Of a stretch of 64,000 nt of DNA, positions 1-8,129 are shown piece by piece. The notes beneath the pieces are model-generated. The model worked only from the letters and a program-made list of their open reading frames with translations. It had not been told where the DNA came from and ran no database searches. Every line of letters starts with the position of its first letter. Within the stretch, counting starts at the first letter, position 1. The DNA lies in the NCBI RefSeq assembly GCF_900115675.1, contig NZ_FOXI01000001.1:186001-250000 (forward strand). The letters run 5' to 3'. Source of the DNA: Halolamina pelagica. Lineage in GTDB: Archaea; Halobacteriota; Halobacteria; Halobacteriales; Haloferacaceae. The translations under genes and the position numbers were made by a program.

Positions 1-1
1 C

Positions 2-841
2 CGGTTCGACATCGGCGCCGCCGTCACGGTCGTCGCGCTCGCGGCGCTGGGGCGTCTCGACCGGCCGACCACCCGCGCCGACTTGGGGGCGATCGTCGTC
101 GCCGCCTCGCTGCTGGTGTTCGCCAACGTGTTCTTCCTGTTCTTCGGCCAGCTCTACACCTCCGGCTCGATCGCGTCGGTGGTGTACAGCCTCAACCCCG
201 TGCTGACCGTCGGCTTCGCCGCCGTACTGCTCTCGGGTGGCGGGCTCGGCCCCCGTGACGCCGTCGGGATCGTGCTCGGGCTGCTCGGCGTCGTGCTGAT
301 CGCGCGCCCCTCGCCGACCGCCGTTGCCGAGCCGCCGGCTGGCGCGCCCGCCGTCCTCGACGGCGCCTTCGCGCTGTTCGGTCCCGACGGGCTGGGCGCG
401 CTGCTGGTGTTCTGTGCGGTTATCGCCGTCGCCGCGGGCAGCGTGCTGCTGCGTCGGGTCGACGCGCCGATGGCGAGCCTCCCGACCACGGGCTGGGCGA
501 TGGCGCTGGGCGCGCTCATGCTCCACGCCGCGAGCCTTGGGATCGGGGAGTCGGTGATGCTCCCCTCGGGGACCTGGACGTGGGTCGCCGTCGGCTACGT
601 CGGCGTCGTCGCGAGCTCGGTGGGCTACGGCGCCTACTTCACGCTGATGCGCCGCCGGGGGCCGTTCACCGCCAACCTCGTGAGCTATGCGGTCCCCGCG
701 GTCGCGTCAGTCACCGGGTGGGCGCTGCTTGACGAACAGTTGCCGCCGCTGGCGATCGCCGGGTTCGTCTGTATCCTCGCCGGCTTCCTCGTTCTGAACC
801 GGACCGTCGTCGCGGAAGAACTCCGGACGCTTCGCGCCTGA
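2..841 (+). CDS. EamA/DMT-family membrane transporter, 5' end cut
   Basis: The reading frame is open from the first bases of the window, so the true start lies upstream; 279 residues are visible against about 290-300 for the family. The visible part is a chain of hydrophobic segments in two halves with an inner loop rich in Pro and Ala around residues 105-120, the duplicated EamA layout of about ten helices. Such carriers export or import small metabolites across the cell membrane, and the substrate cannot be read from sequence. The gene converges on the peroxiredoxin that follows, with a 13-base gap. Confidence 0.85.
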   Translation, partial: RFDIGAAVTVVALAALGRLDRPTTRADLGAIVVAASLLVFANVFFLFFGQLYTSGSIASVVYSLNPVLTVGFAAVLLSGGGLGPRDAVGIVLGLLGVVLIARPSPTAVAEPPAGAPAVLDGAFALFGPDGLGALLVFCAVIAVAAGSVLLRRVDAPMASLPTTGWAMALGALMLHAASLGIGESVMLPSGTWTWVAVGYVGVVASSVGYGAYFTLMRRRGPFTANLVSYAVPAVASVTGWALLDEQLPPLAIAGFVCILAGFLVLNRTVVAEELRTLRA

Positions 842-854
842 CCCGTCGACGGAC

Positions 855-1316
855 TCAGGCCAGATCGAGATCGCCGAGGATCTCGTCGGCGTGGTTCTCG
901 GGGTCGACACCCTCGTAGACGGCGACGATCTCCCCGTCGTCGTCGACGACGAACGTGTTGCGGAACACGCCCGTCACCTCGTTGCCGAAGACGTTCTTCT
1001 CGCCGTAGGAGTCGTACGCCGCCGACACTTCGCCGTCCTCGTCGGAGAGCAGGTCGAACGGGAGGTCGTACTTCTCGCGGAAGTCGGCGAGGTCCTCGAC
1101 GGGGTCGTCGCTGATCCCGACGACCGAGACGCCGGCGTCCTCGTAGGCGTCCCAGTCGTCGCGGAACGAGCAGGCCTCGGTTGTACAGCCGGGGGTGTCC
1201 GCACGGGGGTAGAAGTAGACCACCGCGTGCTCGCCGGGGAGGCCGTCGAGCGACACGTCGTCGCCGTCCTGGTTCGGGAGCGAGAACTGGGGTGCGTCGT
1301 CGCCGGGTTCGAGCAT
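855..1316 (-). CDS. bcp: Bcp/PrxQ-type thiol peroxiredoxin
   Basis: This 153-residue protein is predicted to reduce hydrogen peroxide and organic peroxides in the cytoplasm. The AhpC/TSA fold is clear: a YFYPRADTPGCTTEAC stretch (residues 34-49) carries the peroxidatic Cys44 and a second Cys49 five residues later, the spacing of atypical 2-Cys Bcp enzymes. The length is normal for the family. It begins at an ATG at 1316 and is transcribed divergently from the serine acetyltransferase. Identification of the family is firm; the reductant is unknown. Confidence 0.92.
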   Translation of the reverse strand: MLEPGDDAPQFSLPNQDGDDVSLDGLPGEHAVVYFYPRADTPGCTTEACSFRDDWDAYEDAGVSVVGISDDPVEDLADFREKYDLPFDLLSDEDGEVSAAYDSYGEKNVFGNEVTGVFRNTFVVDDDGEIVAVYEGVDPENHADEILGDLDLA

Positions 1317-1390
1317 GGGCTAACGTGTGGTCGGCGGGGACTAACGCTTTCCGCTACCAGCGGCGTGAACGCGCACGCTCACCGATCGGG

Positions 1391-1418
1391 GGAGCCACTA
1401 AAGGGATTACGCGGCTCC
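1391..1418 (+). promoter_or_regulatory. Promoter of serine acetyltransferase with 6-bp inverted repeat around the TATA-like box
   Basis: GGAGCC (1391-1396) and GGCTCC (1413-1418) flank a TATA-like CTAAAGG, about 32-38 bases before the start codon at 1436. The box position fits an archaeal promoter with a very short leader. The flanking inverted repeat could be an operator or chance, since its arms are short. Confidence 0.4.
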
Positions 1419-1435
1419 ACGAAGGGGTGTACGAA

Positions 1436-2305
1436 ATGGCTTACGAGTACGACGGTGACGCACACACGGCCCTCGTCGAATCGTACCGCGCGGACGAGTC
1501 CCCGTTCCCGACGGGCGCGCCGGCGGACTACCCGCCCCGGGACTCCCTCCGCGAGGAGCCCCCGCTGCTCAAGCGACTCCTGTTCCCGCGGTGCTGGAAC
1601 GGGGACGAGCTGCTGGACGACCCGCGAGCGACGCGCGACCTGCTGACCGAGCTGGGGCGCCGTCTCCGCCGGGGGATCGAGGCCTACTCGGGGGGAGAGG
1701 CGTCGGCGACCGCGATCGTCGACGAGACGCTCGACCGGCTCCCGGCGGTCAGGCGGACGCTGAAGCGGGACGCCGAGGCCGCGTACAAGGGCGACCCGGC
1801 GGCGACGCGGTACTGCGAGATCATCCGGTCGTACCCGGGGTTCCACGCGATCCTCACACATCGCGTCGCTCACGGACTCTACGAGCAGGGATGCGTCGGT
1901 TACGCCCGCGAGCTCGCCGAGTACTCGAAGTCGGAGACGGGGATCGACATCCACCCCGGTGCGGAGATCGGGGAGTACTTCTTCGTCGATCACGGGACCG
2001 GGACGGTGATCGGCGAGACGGCGACGGTCGGCGACTGGGTCCGGATCTACCAGAACGTCACCCTCGGCGCGCTGCACTTCGAGGCGGAGGAGGGGGAGGA
2101 ACACATGCTGGCGAAAGGGTACAAGCGCCACCCGGACATCGGCGACCACGTCGTGATCGGCGCCGGGAGCAACGTGCTCGGAACGGTCTCGGTGGGCGAC
2201 CACGTGAGCATCGGCGCGAACTCGTGGGTGACGGAGGACGTCCCGGACGACACGAGCGTGTTCGTCGCCGAACACCCCGAACAGGAACGGAAACCGAACG
2301 GGTGA
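1436..2305 (+). CDS. cysE: Serine O-acetyltransferase (EpsC/CysE type)
   Basis: This 289-residue enzyme is predicted to transfer acetyl from acetyl-CoA to L-serine, giving O-acetylserine for cysteine synthesis. The N-terminal helical domain contains the DPAA signature (120-123). The C-terminal left-handed beta-helix of hexapeptide repeats runs from about 165 to 270, with the FVDHGTG active-site stretch (His186) and an insertion near residues 215-230. I chose the ATG at 1436 because a promoter-like box precedes it and the protein then starts in the family's usual way; upstream sequence in frame is basic and not protein-like. The long N-terminal domain resembles EpsC more than E. coli CysE. Confidence 0.88.
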   Translation: MAYEYDGDAHTALVESYRADESPFPTGAPADYPPRDSLREEPPLLKRLLFPRCWNGDELLDDPRATRDLLTELGRRLRRGIEAYSGGEASATAIVDETLDRLPAVRRTLKRDAEAAYKGDPAATRYCEIIRSYPGFHAILTHRVAHGLYEQGCVGYARELAEYSKSETGIDIHPGAEIGEYFFVDHGTGTVIGETATVGDWVRIYQNVTLGALHFEAEEGEEHMLAKGYKRHPDIGDHVVIGAGSNVLGTVSVGDHVSIGANSWVTEDVPDDTSVFVAEHPEQERKPNG

Positions 2306-2327
2306 GTCCCCGGCGGGGTGGCCCTCG

Positions 2328-3182
2328 CTACCAGAGTTCCTCGGCGGCCTCGCGCTGGAGCAACGCCTCGGCGTTGTCCTCGGGCAGCGAGACCACGTCC
2401 TCGCTCCTGAGTTCGTACTCGCGGTCGTCGACGCCGAGCAGTCGGCCCACGTCCTCGGTGACGCGGACGGTCGTTCGGTCCGCGTCGGCCTCCTCGCCGC
2501 CGGTCGACCGGGTGTCGGCCGTAACCCCGCCGTCGGAGCGCGGATCCGCCGCCTCCTCGGGCGGCGACGGCGCCTCCTCGGCGTCGCGGGGCGGCGCCGG
2601 GGGAACGTCGTCCGGCTCGTCGGGCGCGGCGGCGGGCGAGTCGGCCGCCGTCGTGCCGGTGCCGACTGCCGGCTCGTCGCGGGAGGGAGGGTTCCGGTCG
2701 TCGCTCGTCGGGGACGGCTCGTCGGTCGCCGTCGACTCGGTCTGCTCGGGCCGGGTGCCGGGGGCACCGCCGGACGACGCGGGCGCGCTGTCGCCCTCGC
2801 CGGCGAGGATGTCGAGCACCCGCGAGCGGTTCTCGCCGATGCGGCCGACCATGTCCTCGAACAGGTCACGCTCCTGGGTAGTCAGCCCCTCCTCCTCGAC
2901 GGGCATGTCCGCGGCCGCGAAGGAGGCCATCTTCACGACCTTGCCGACCCGGCGCTCGTAGATGGCCTCGACGACGTCCTCCGCGCGCTCGATGTCGTCG
3001 GTGAGCCGGGAGACCTCCGGGTCCGAGAACGGGTCGTCGGTCTCGTCGGCGACGCGCTTGCGCTCCTGTTTCAGCTCGTCGATGTAGGCGGCCACGTCCT
3101 CGTAGAACGAATCCCGCAGGTGCTGGAGGCTGTCCTTCTGGCGCTCCTTGCTCTGGACGGTTTGGAGTTCGTCGATGTCCAT
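2328..3182 (-). CDS. GINS complex subunit (Gins51/Gins15 family)
   Basis: This 284-residue protein is the archaeal GINS subunit that joins MCM and GAN/Cdc45 in the replicative helicase. The N-terminal helical A-domain (about residues 1-125) has the typical run ending in GLTTQERDLFEDM. A long disordered acidic, Pro-rich linker (about 130-230) follows, then a small C-terminal B-domain (about 235-284) ending in a Leu-rich helix. The linker is longer than in many archaea but usual for haloarchaea. It lies 46 bases downstream of priS on the same strand, a conserved archaeal pairing. The ATG at 3182 was preferred over upstream candidates because the conserved A-domain begins there. Confidence 0.85.
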   Translation of the reverse strand: MDIDELQTVQSKERQKDSLQHLRDSFYEDVAAYIDELKQERKRVADETDDPFSDPEVSRLTDDIERAEDVVEAIYERRVGKVVKMASFAAADMPVEEEGLTTQERDLFEDMVGRIGENRSRVLDILAGEGDSAPASSGGAPGTRPEQTESTATDEPSPTSDDRNPPSRDEPAVGTGTTAADSPAAAPDEPDDVPPAPPRDAEEAPSPPEEAADPRSDGGVTADTRSTGGEEADADRTTVRVTEDVGRLLGVDDREYELRSEDVVSLPEDNAEALLQREAAEELW

Positions 3183-3228
3183 GTGTGGTGTGTTCGCGCG
3201 TGTACCGGGGGGCTGCGGGCCTGTTCGA

Positions 3229-4404
3229 CTACTCTGTGGCTTTCTCGGCGCGTCCCCTCGCCATGAGGAACACGCCGACGTACTCTTCAACTGATTGCGG
3301 ACCGGGGTCCATAGCTGTTTCGGCGCCAACGTCGACCGGTCCCGGCTCGGTGACGTTCACCATGATCCGCTGGCCGCGGAAGCGGTCGGCGACCCCGTCC
3401 TCCAGGGGATCGAACGCGTCGAGGTCGTCCGGAGCTATCGGTTTCACGACGAACCCCGTGCCGCCGTGGAGCGTCCCGGGCAGGCGGATCAGCCGGCGCA
3501 CGTCGGTCGTGACCGGCTCGTCGATGGGCGCGGTCTCGTTCTGGATCACCCGTGCGGTCAGTGCTTCGACCAGCTTCCGGAGGCCGGGGCCGCCGGCCTC
3601 GACGTTCCCGTCGCGGATCGCGCCGGGGTTGCGCTCGACGGCGTCGAGGATGGTCCCCGCGCGGCCGTCGCCGATCCCGTCGAACGCGGTGAGTTCGTCC
3701 GTCGCGTCGTCCTCGTCCATCTCCCGCAGTTCGGCGACGAACTCGACGAGTTCGCGGTGGACCCGGCGGCCCCACCCGCCGCCGGTCTTGAGTTCGCGGC
3801 GGGTCGTGCCGCCGTGGGAGACCGTGCGGATCAGGTCGTCGCGGTCGAGGTCGACCGCGCGAAGGTAGTCGACGACCTCGCGGCGCGCCTCGCTGTCGAG
3901 TTCGAGCAGCGCGTCGTTGCGCACGTGGACGTGGTAGCCCCGGCCGCCGGAGAAGACGATCAGCAGGTCGTCGTTCGCGAAGCCGAAGTCGTCCCGGAGC
4001 AGGTCGAGCAGGCGTTGCAGGGCGTCCTTGCAGGCCGAAAGCATCTCGGCGTAGCTGGCTTCGTCCTCGTCGACGCCGGGGAGGTGGTCGGCGTCCAAGT
4101 CGAACACGAGGTCCGCACCGCGCCAGCCCTTCTCGGCCATCTGCCGGGCGCCGGGGTCGTCGTAGCGCGCCGCCGAGAAGTAGGCGTGTCGGGGCGCCTC
4201 GCGTTCGAGGAACTCCCGGATCGACTTGGCGTCCCCGCCCATGTCGAGCAGCGAGCGGTGGCGCACCATCGTCGTCCCCGCGCTCTCGGTGTAGGGGATG
4301 TGACCCCACTCGCGGGCGTCGGGCACTGGCGGGACCGAGAGCTCGGCGTCGGCGTAGTAGTCGCCGAAGCGCCCCCGGAGGTAGTTGCGCGTGCGGTCCT
4401 CCAT
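3229..4404 (-). CDS. priS: DNA primase small (catalytic) subunit PriS
   Basis: This 391-residue protein makes RNA/DNA primers at the fork with PriL. The catalytic aspartates are in FDLDAD (Asp102, Asp104), and the SGGRGYHVHV motif at 152-161 binds nucleotide; a late TDVRRLIRLPGTLHGG stretch is also typical of archaeo-eukaryotic primases. The start at 4404 places the conserved YLRGRFGDYY just after the N-terminus. It heads an apparent operon with the GINS gene and is divergent from the L1 operon across a 250-base spacer. Confidence 0.95.
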   Translation of the reverse strand: MEDRTRNYLRGRFGDYYADAELSVPPVPDAREWGHIPYTESAGTTMVRHRSLLDMGGDAKSIREFLEREAPRHAYFSAARYDDPGARQMAEKGWRGADLVFDLDADHLPGVDEDEASYAEMLSACKDALQRLLDLLRDDFGFANDDLLIVFSGGRGYHVHVRNDALLELDSEARREVVDYLRAVDLDRDDLIRTVSHGGTTRRELKTGGGWGRRVHRELVEFVAELREMDEDDATDELTAFDGIGDGRAGTILDAVERNPGAIRDGNVEAGGPGLRKLVEALTARVIQNETAPIDEPVTTDVRRLIRLPGTLHGGTGFVVKPIAPDDLDAFDPLEDGVADRFRGQRIMVNVTEPGPVDVGAETAMDPGPQSVEEYVGVFLMARGRAEKATE

Positions 4405-4560
4405 CTCTGTGCCCGCTTGTGCAGTTCGGGGTTTAGGCCTTGCTGTCGGTCGCGCGCTCCGGCCTCCCCCGAGCTGTCGTCGACGCCGCCCCACGGGACG
4501 CGGTCACAGGGTCCGAGACGGCGCAGTCCGGGGGTTTCGACGGCTCTCCAGTTCGACGGC

Positions 4561-4651
4561 TTTAAGTCTAGCATCGCCGTCTTCTCCGACGAGACAGGCG
4601 TAGCCTGTTTCACTCACCCGTAGGAGCCGCCTACGCGTACTACGGAGGTGA
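4561..4651 (+). promoter_or_regulatory. Promoter and structured leader of the L1-L10-L12 operon
   Basis: A TATA-like TTTAAG at 4561-4566 predicts transcription from about 4588, giving a leader of about 65 bases. The leader can form two hairpins: ACAGGC/GCCTGT (4594-4608) with a 3-base loop, and CGTAGG/CCTACG (4619-4635) with a 5-base loop. A full Shine-Dalgarno GGAGGTGA sits at 4644-4651, 3 bases before the ATG. In haloarchaea and methanogens the L1 leader is known to carry an L1-binding element for feedback control; whether either hairpin is that element is inference. Confidence 0.55.
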
Positions 4652-4654
4652 AAG

Positions 4655-5293
4655 ATGGCAGATTCAATAGAGGAAGCAGTATCCCGCGCACTCGAGGACG
4701 CCCCGGCTCGGAACTTCACCGAGACGGTCGACCTCGCGATTAACCTGCGCGACATCGACCTGAACGACCCGTCCAACCGGGTCGACGAAAGTGTCGTTCT
4801 CCCGTCCGGTACCGGACAGGAGACCCGTATCGTCGTCTTCGCGACCGGTGAGACCGCCGTTCGTGCGGAGGACGTCGCCGACGAGGTGCTCGGCCCCGAC
4901 GAGCTCGAGGACCTCGGCGACGACGACGACGAGGCCAAAGACCTCGCCGACGACACGGATTTCTTCATCGCGGAGGCCGCGATGATGCAAGACATCGGCC
5001 GCTACCTCGGGACCGTGCTCGGTCCGCGAGGGAAGATGCCGACCCCGCTCCAGCCCGACGACGACGTCGTGGAGACGATCGAACGGATGAAGAACACCGT
5101 TCAGATCCGCTCCGGCGACCGCCGGACGTTCCACACTCGCGTCGGTGCCCAGGACATGACGCCCGAGGATGTCTCGAACAACATCGACGTGATCGTCCGA
5201 CGGCTCGAGGCTGACCTCGAGAAGGGGCCCCTCAACATCGACTCCATCTTCGTGAAGACGACGATGGGGCCGGCCGTGGAGGTGCCCGCATGA
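4655..5293 (+). CDS. rpl1: 50S ribosomal protein L1 (uL1)
   Basis: This 212-residue protein forms the L1 stalk that moves deacylated tRNA out of the E site, and in archaea it also represses its own operon. The family signature [17 protein letters not shown] is visible at about residues 115-131, and a two-domain layout fits the length. It has an ideal Shine-Dalgarno site and overlaps the L10 start by 4 bases (ATGA), so translation of the two is probably coupled. L11, which often precedes L1, is not here: the next gene upstream is priS on the other strand. Confidence 0.97.
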   Translation: MADSIEEAVSRALEDAPARNFTETVDLAINLRDIDLNDPSNRVDESVVLPSGTGQETRIVVFATGETAVRAEDVADEVLGPDELEDLGDDDDEAKDLADDTDFFIAEAAMMQDIGRYLGTVLGPRGKMPTPLQPDDDVVETIERMKNTVQIRSGDRRTFHTRVGAQDMTPEDVSNNIDVIVRRLEADLEKGPLNIDSIFVKTTMGPAVEVPA

Positions 5294-6351
5294 GCGAAGC
5301 TCAGGACGTCCGCAAGACCGAGACGGTTCCCGAGTGGAAGCAGGCGGAGGTCGACGAGCTCGTCGACTTCCTCGAGCGCTACGACGCCGTCGGCGTCGTC
5401 GGCGTCACGGGCATCCCCTCGCGACAGCTCCAGAGCATGCGCCGCGGGCTCCACGGCACCGCCGAGGTGCGCATGAGCCGCAACACGCTCATGACCCGCG
5501 CCGTCGAGCAGGTCGACGAGGGCCTCGAACAGCTCGCCGCCGAGATCGCCGGCGAGGTCGCCTTCGTCGGCACGAACGACAACCCGTTCGGGCTGTTCAA
5601 GGAGCTCGAAGCCTCGAAGACCCCGGCGCCGATCGGCGCCGGCGAGACCGCGCCCAACGACATCGTCATCCCCGAGGGTGACACCGGGATCGACCCCGGC
5701 CCGTTCGTGGGCGAACTCCAGTCGATCGGCGCGTCCGCGCGGATCATGGAGGGCTCGATCAAGGTCACCGAGGACTCGAAGGTGCTCGAGGCCGGCGAGG
5801 TCGTCGACCAGGACCTGGCGAACGTGCTCGCCGAGATGGGTATCGAGCCCAAGGAGGTCGGCCTCGACCTGCGCGCCGTCTACGCCGACGGCGTGCTGTT
5901 CGAGCCCGACGAGCTCGCCATCGACGTCGACGAGTACCGCGAGGACGTGCAGGCTGCCGCCGCGGCCGCCCGCAACCTCTCGGTCAACGCGGCCTACCCG
6001 ACCGCCGGGAACGCGGGCACGCTGCTCGCGAAGGCGGCCGGCGAGGCCAAGTCCGTCGGCCTCGAGGCGACGATCGTCAACGAGGAGCTCGCTCCCGACC
6101 TGATCGGCAAGGCGGACGCACAGCTGCGTGCGCTGGCGGCCCAGATCGACGATCAGGAGGCGCTCCCCGAGGAGCTGCAGGGCGTCGAAGCGCCGGCAGC
6201 GGCCGAGGAGACCGACGAGGAGACCGACGAGGAGGACGCACAGGACGACGAAGCAACGGACGCCGAGGACGCCGACGACTCCGAGCCGGCGGACGACTCC
6301 GACGACGACGAGAGCGACGGCGGCGAAGGGCTCGGCGAGATGTTCGGGTAA
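5290..6351 (+). CDS. rpl10: 50S ribosomal protein L10 (uL10, P0)
   Basis: This 353-residue protein is the base of the ribosomal stalk: its N-terminal domain binds 23S rRNA with L11 and its C-terminal helices carry L12 dimers. The N-terminal SRNTLMTRA (about 60-68) and a mid-region with repeated L12-binding helices fit archaeal P0. After an acidic low-complexity run the protein ends in [10 protein letters not shown], nearly identical to the L12 tail that recruits elongation factors. It starts inside the last codon of L1 and lies 9 bases before L12. Confidence 0.97.
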   Translation: MSEAQDVRKTETVPEWKQAEVDELVDFLERYDAVGVVGVTGIPSRQLQSMRRGLHGTAEVRMSRNTLMTRAVEQVDEGLEQLAAEIAGEVAFVGTNDNPFGLFKELEASKTPAPIGAGETAPNDIVIPEGDTGIDPGPFVGELQSIGASARIMEGSIKVTEDSKVLEAGEVVDQDLANVLAEMGIEPKEVGLDLRAVYADGVLFEPDELAIDVDEYREDVQAAAAAARNLSVNAAYPTAGNAGTLLAKAAGEAKSVGLEATIVNEELAPDLIGKADAQLRALAAQIDDQEALPEELQGVEAPAAAEETDEETDEEDAQDDEATDAEDADDSEPADDSDDDESDGGEGLGEMFG

Positions 6352-6360
6352 CTCAGTACA

Positions 6361-6699
6361 ATGGAATACGTTTACGCTGCACTCACGCTGAACGAATCGG
6401 GCGAGGAGATCAACGAGGAGAACGTCACGGCGGTGCTCGAAGCCGCCGGCGTCGACGTCGAGGAGTCCCGCGTCAAGGCCCTCGTGGCCGCGCTGGAGGA
6501 CGTCGACATCGAGGACGCTATCGAGACGGCTGCCGCTGCGCCCGCCGCGGGCGGTGCGGCCGCCGGCGGCGCCAGCGAGGGCGACGCCGAGGCCGACGAG
6601 GAAGCGGACGAGGCCGACGAGGAGGAGGCCGAGGCCGAGGAAGAGGACGACGAGGAAGAAGAGGACGGCGGCGAAGGCCTCGGCGAGCTGTTCGGTTAA
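6361..6699 (+). CDS. rpl12: 50S ribosomal protein L12 (P1)
   Basis: This 112-residue acidic stalk protein dimerises through its N-terminal helical domain (about 1-58) and binds GTPase factors through its C-terminal tail. An Ala/Gly hinge (about 58-75) and a long Glu/Asp run precede the [10 protein letters not shown] end. The size and layout are exactly archaeal. It is the last gene of the L1 operon; a T-rich run at 6735-6742 follows. Confidence 0.97.
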   Translation: MEYVYAALTLNESGEEINEENVTAVLEAAGVDVEESRVKALVAALEDVDIEDAIETAAAAPAAGGAAAGGASEGDAEADEEADEADEEEAEAEEEDDEEEEDGGEGLGELFG

Positions 6700-6734
6700 C
6701 CGGCTCTCCGCTCTCGACCGCTCCGACAGTGCCG

Positions 6735-6742
6735 TTTTCTTT
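6735..6742 (+). terminator. T-rich probable terminator of the stalk operon
   Basis: A TTTTCTTT run lies 36 bases after the L12 stop codon. Archaeal RNA polymerase stops at such oligo-T runs without needing a hairpin. It precedes a convergent small gene. Confidence 0.4.
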
Positions 6743-6777
6743 CGACGCCGACCGGGGAGTGGCGACGCTGCTCGGAG

Positions 6778-6954
6778 TTAGCGAAGCCACGCGATCGCCG
6801 CCAGCACCGCGCAGGCGACGCCGATGGCGATCGGGACTGGATCGTCGAACCCGCCGAACTCCCAGCCGAGCTGTGTCGTGCCGACGAGCGCGACGACGGC
6901 GACGACGAGGCCGAGCAGCCACAGACCGGGAGCGGTACTGGAGCGTCCGGGCAT
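6778..6954 (-). CDS. Small two-helix membrane protein, unknown function
   Basis: This is a 58-residue protein with two hydrophobic segments (about residues 10-25 and 40-57) separated by a short polar loop with Gly, Phe and Asp. The ATG at 6954 gives a short polar N-terminus before the first helix; a longer upstream start is possible. It converges on the L1 operon. I do not recognise a family; small membrane proteins of this kind are common and mostly uncharacterised in haloarchaea. Confidence 0.55.
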   Translation of the reverse strand: MPGRSSTAPGLWLLGLVVAVVALVGTTQLGWEFGGFDDPVPIAIGVACAVLAAIAWLR

Positions 6955-7013
6955 GGCTGTGGGTTTCGGGCTCGTGACGGATAGGTTCACAGGACGGCGC
7001 GACCGCTCCGGAG

Positions 7014-7211
7014 TTAGCGTTCGGAAGTCCTGTCCGGGTGATGCCCCGAAGGGGGATCACCCGCCTCGATCCGTGGTCGGTTGATCACGAGTGCGACGCG
7101 GTAGCCACGACTCGACCGGATCGAGTACACGTGCTCCCCAGCACCTGATACGCTCTCCTCCTCGCCGGCTATCTCACGGAGATCGCGTCGATTGAGGAGC
7201 TTTCGACCCAG
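7014..7211 (-). pseudogene. Possible coding remnant
   Basis: A 65-residue open frame ends at 7014 and has no ATG or GTG start; it is open only after a stop just upstream. It contains a protein-like stretch (REIAGEEESVSGAGEHVYSI, then RVALVINRPRIEAGDPP). An adjacent frame upstream (ATG near 7303) also reads as protein-like. Together they suggest a broken gene with a frameshift. No family is recognised. This is the only content I can see in the 443-base gap from 6955 to 7397. Confidence 0.28.
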
Positions 7212-7397
7212 TTAGGTGCACCAGGATCCGAGATCCGGTGATCTCTCTCCCCGGGATTCCGATGGGGGTATCCCGGAGGGATTGTCCGTTCGTTAGGAGC
7301 CATGGGCTGATTCGCCGACGGGAGTGAACGGACGAACTGGTCGACAGCGGTACGATGCGTTGCGTGAGGCGGACGCAACGGCCGTCGTCTCGCGCCC

Positions 7398-7946
7398 TCA
7401 GTGCTCGGAGTTCTTTTCACCGGCTTCGATCGGGACGTCCAGCCAGTTCTCCATCGGCGGAAGCGGACACTCGTACCGGTCGGAGTACGCACAGGTCGGG
7501 TTGTACGCCTCGTTGAAATCGAGGACCCACGTTCCCGCGTCGGTCCGGTGGTGGTCGGGTTCGAGGTCGATGTACCGGCCCGCGCCGTAGGTCTCCTCGC
7601 CGCTGGTCGCGTCCCGGAACGGCACCCAGAGCCGATCCTCCTCAGGATCACCCTTGTAGGCAGTCACGGTGACCGGTTCACCGTCGAGATCGACGGTGAA
7701 CTCCCCCCACGCGAGATACTCCTGTTCGCCGTCAGTGCTGGTTCCGACGACGACCAGTTCGGGGTCGTCGTAGGCGTCGAACTCCACCTCGAACCGGTAG
7801 TCCGGGTCGACCGGGTAGTAGTTCAGCCCGTCGAACGCCGCCCGCTCGTCCTCGGGGATCGGTGACCGCGGGTCCTCACCGAAATACCGGTCTTTCTGGC
7901 GTCGCTGTGCCTCGATGTCGTCGATCCAGTCCTGGGCGCGGTCCAT
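7398..7946 (-). CDS. DUF1684 family protein
   Basis: This 182-residue protein has the DUF1684 C-terminal hallmark: a Tyr/Phe-rich beta region, then FNEAYNPTCAYSDRYECPLP (about 144-163) and a PENWLDVPIEAGEK-like end, with two conserved Cys. The function of the family is unknown; some members are annotated as possible lipid or heme-binding proteins without proof. The N-terminus is a charged helix (RRQKDRYF) also seen in the family. An AT-rich promoter (TTTTTCGTATATA, reverse strand about 7963-7979) precedes it. No operon partner is visible. Confidence 0.88.
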   Translation of the reverse strand: MDRAQDWIDDIEAQRRQKDRYFGEDPRSPIPEDERAAFDGLNYYPVDPDYRFEVEFDAYDDPELVVVGTSTDGEQEYLAWGEFTVDLDGEPVTVTAYKGDPEEDRLWVPFRDATSGEETYGAGRYIDLEPDHHRTDAGTWVLDFNEAYNPTCAYSDRYECPLPPMENWLDVPIEAGEKNSEH

Positions 7947-8077
7947 GCACTACGGTTTTGTGCTATATACGAAAAAGTGCGTCGCCCGGGACACCGTGTG
8001 AAACTGATTTTTGACCCTCTCTATTGGATCGAGTCGTAAGGATTCTCGGTACGAGCTGCGGAGCCGCTCTCCATTAC

Positions 8078-8106
8078 TATTGTGAAATAATCACAATACT
8101 TTATTA
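8078..8106 (+). promoter_or_regulatory. Palindromic operator and TATA box before the CoA-disulfide-reductase-like gene
   Basis: TATTGTGA (8078-8085) and TCACAATA (8091-8098) form an 8-bp perfect inverted repeat with a 5-base AATAA spacer. A TATA-like CTTTATTA follows directly at 8099-8106, 24-31 bases before the ATG at 8130, so the transcript is probably leaderless. The palindrome covers the site where TFB contacts DNA upstream of TATA, a usual place for archaeal repressors or activators to bind. The regulator is unknown. Confidence 0.6.
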
Positions 8107-8129
8107 GCGGTGCGGTCGTAGCCTCTCGT

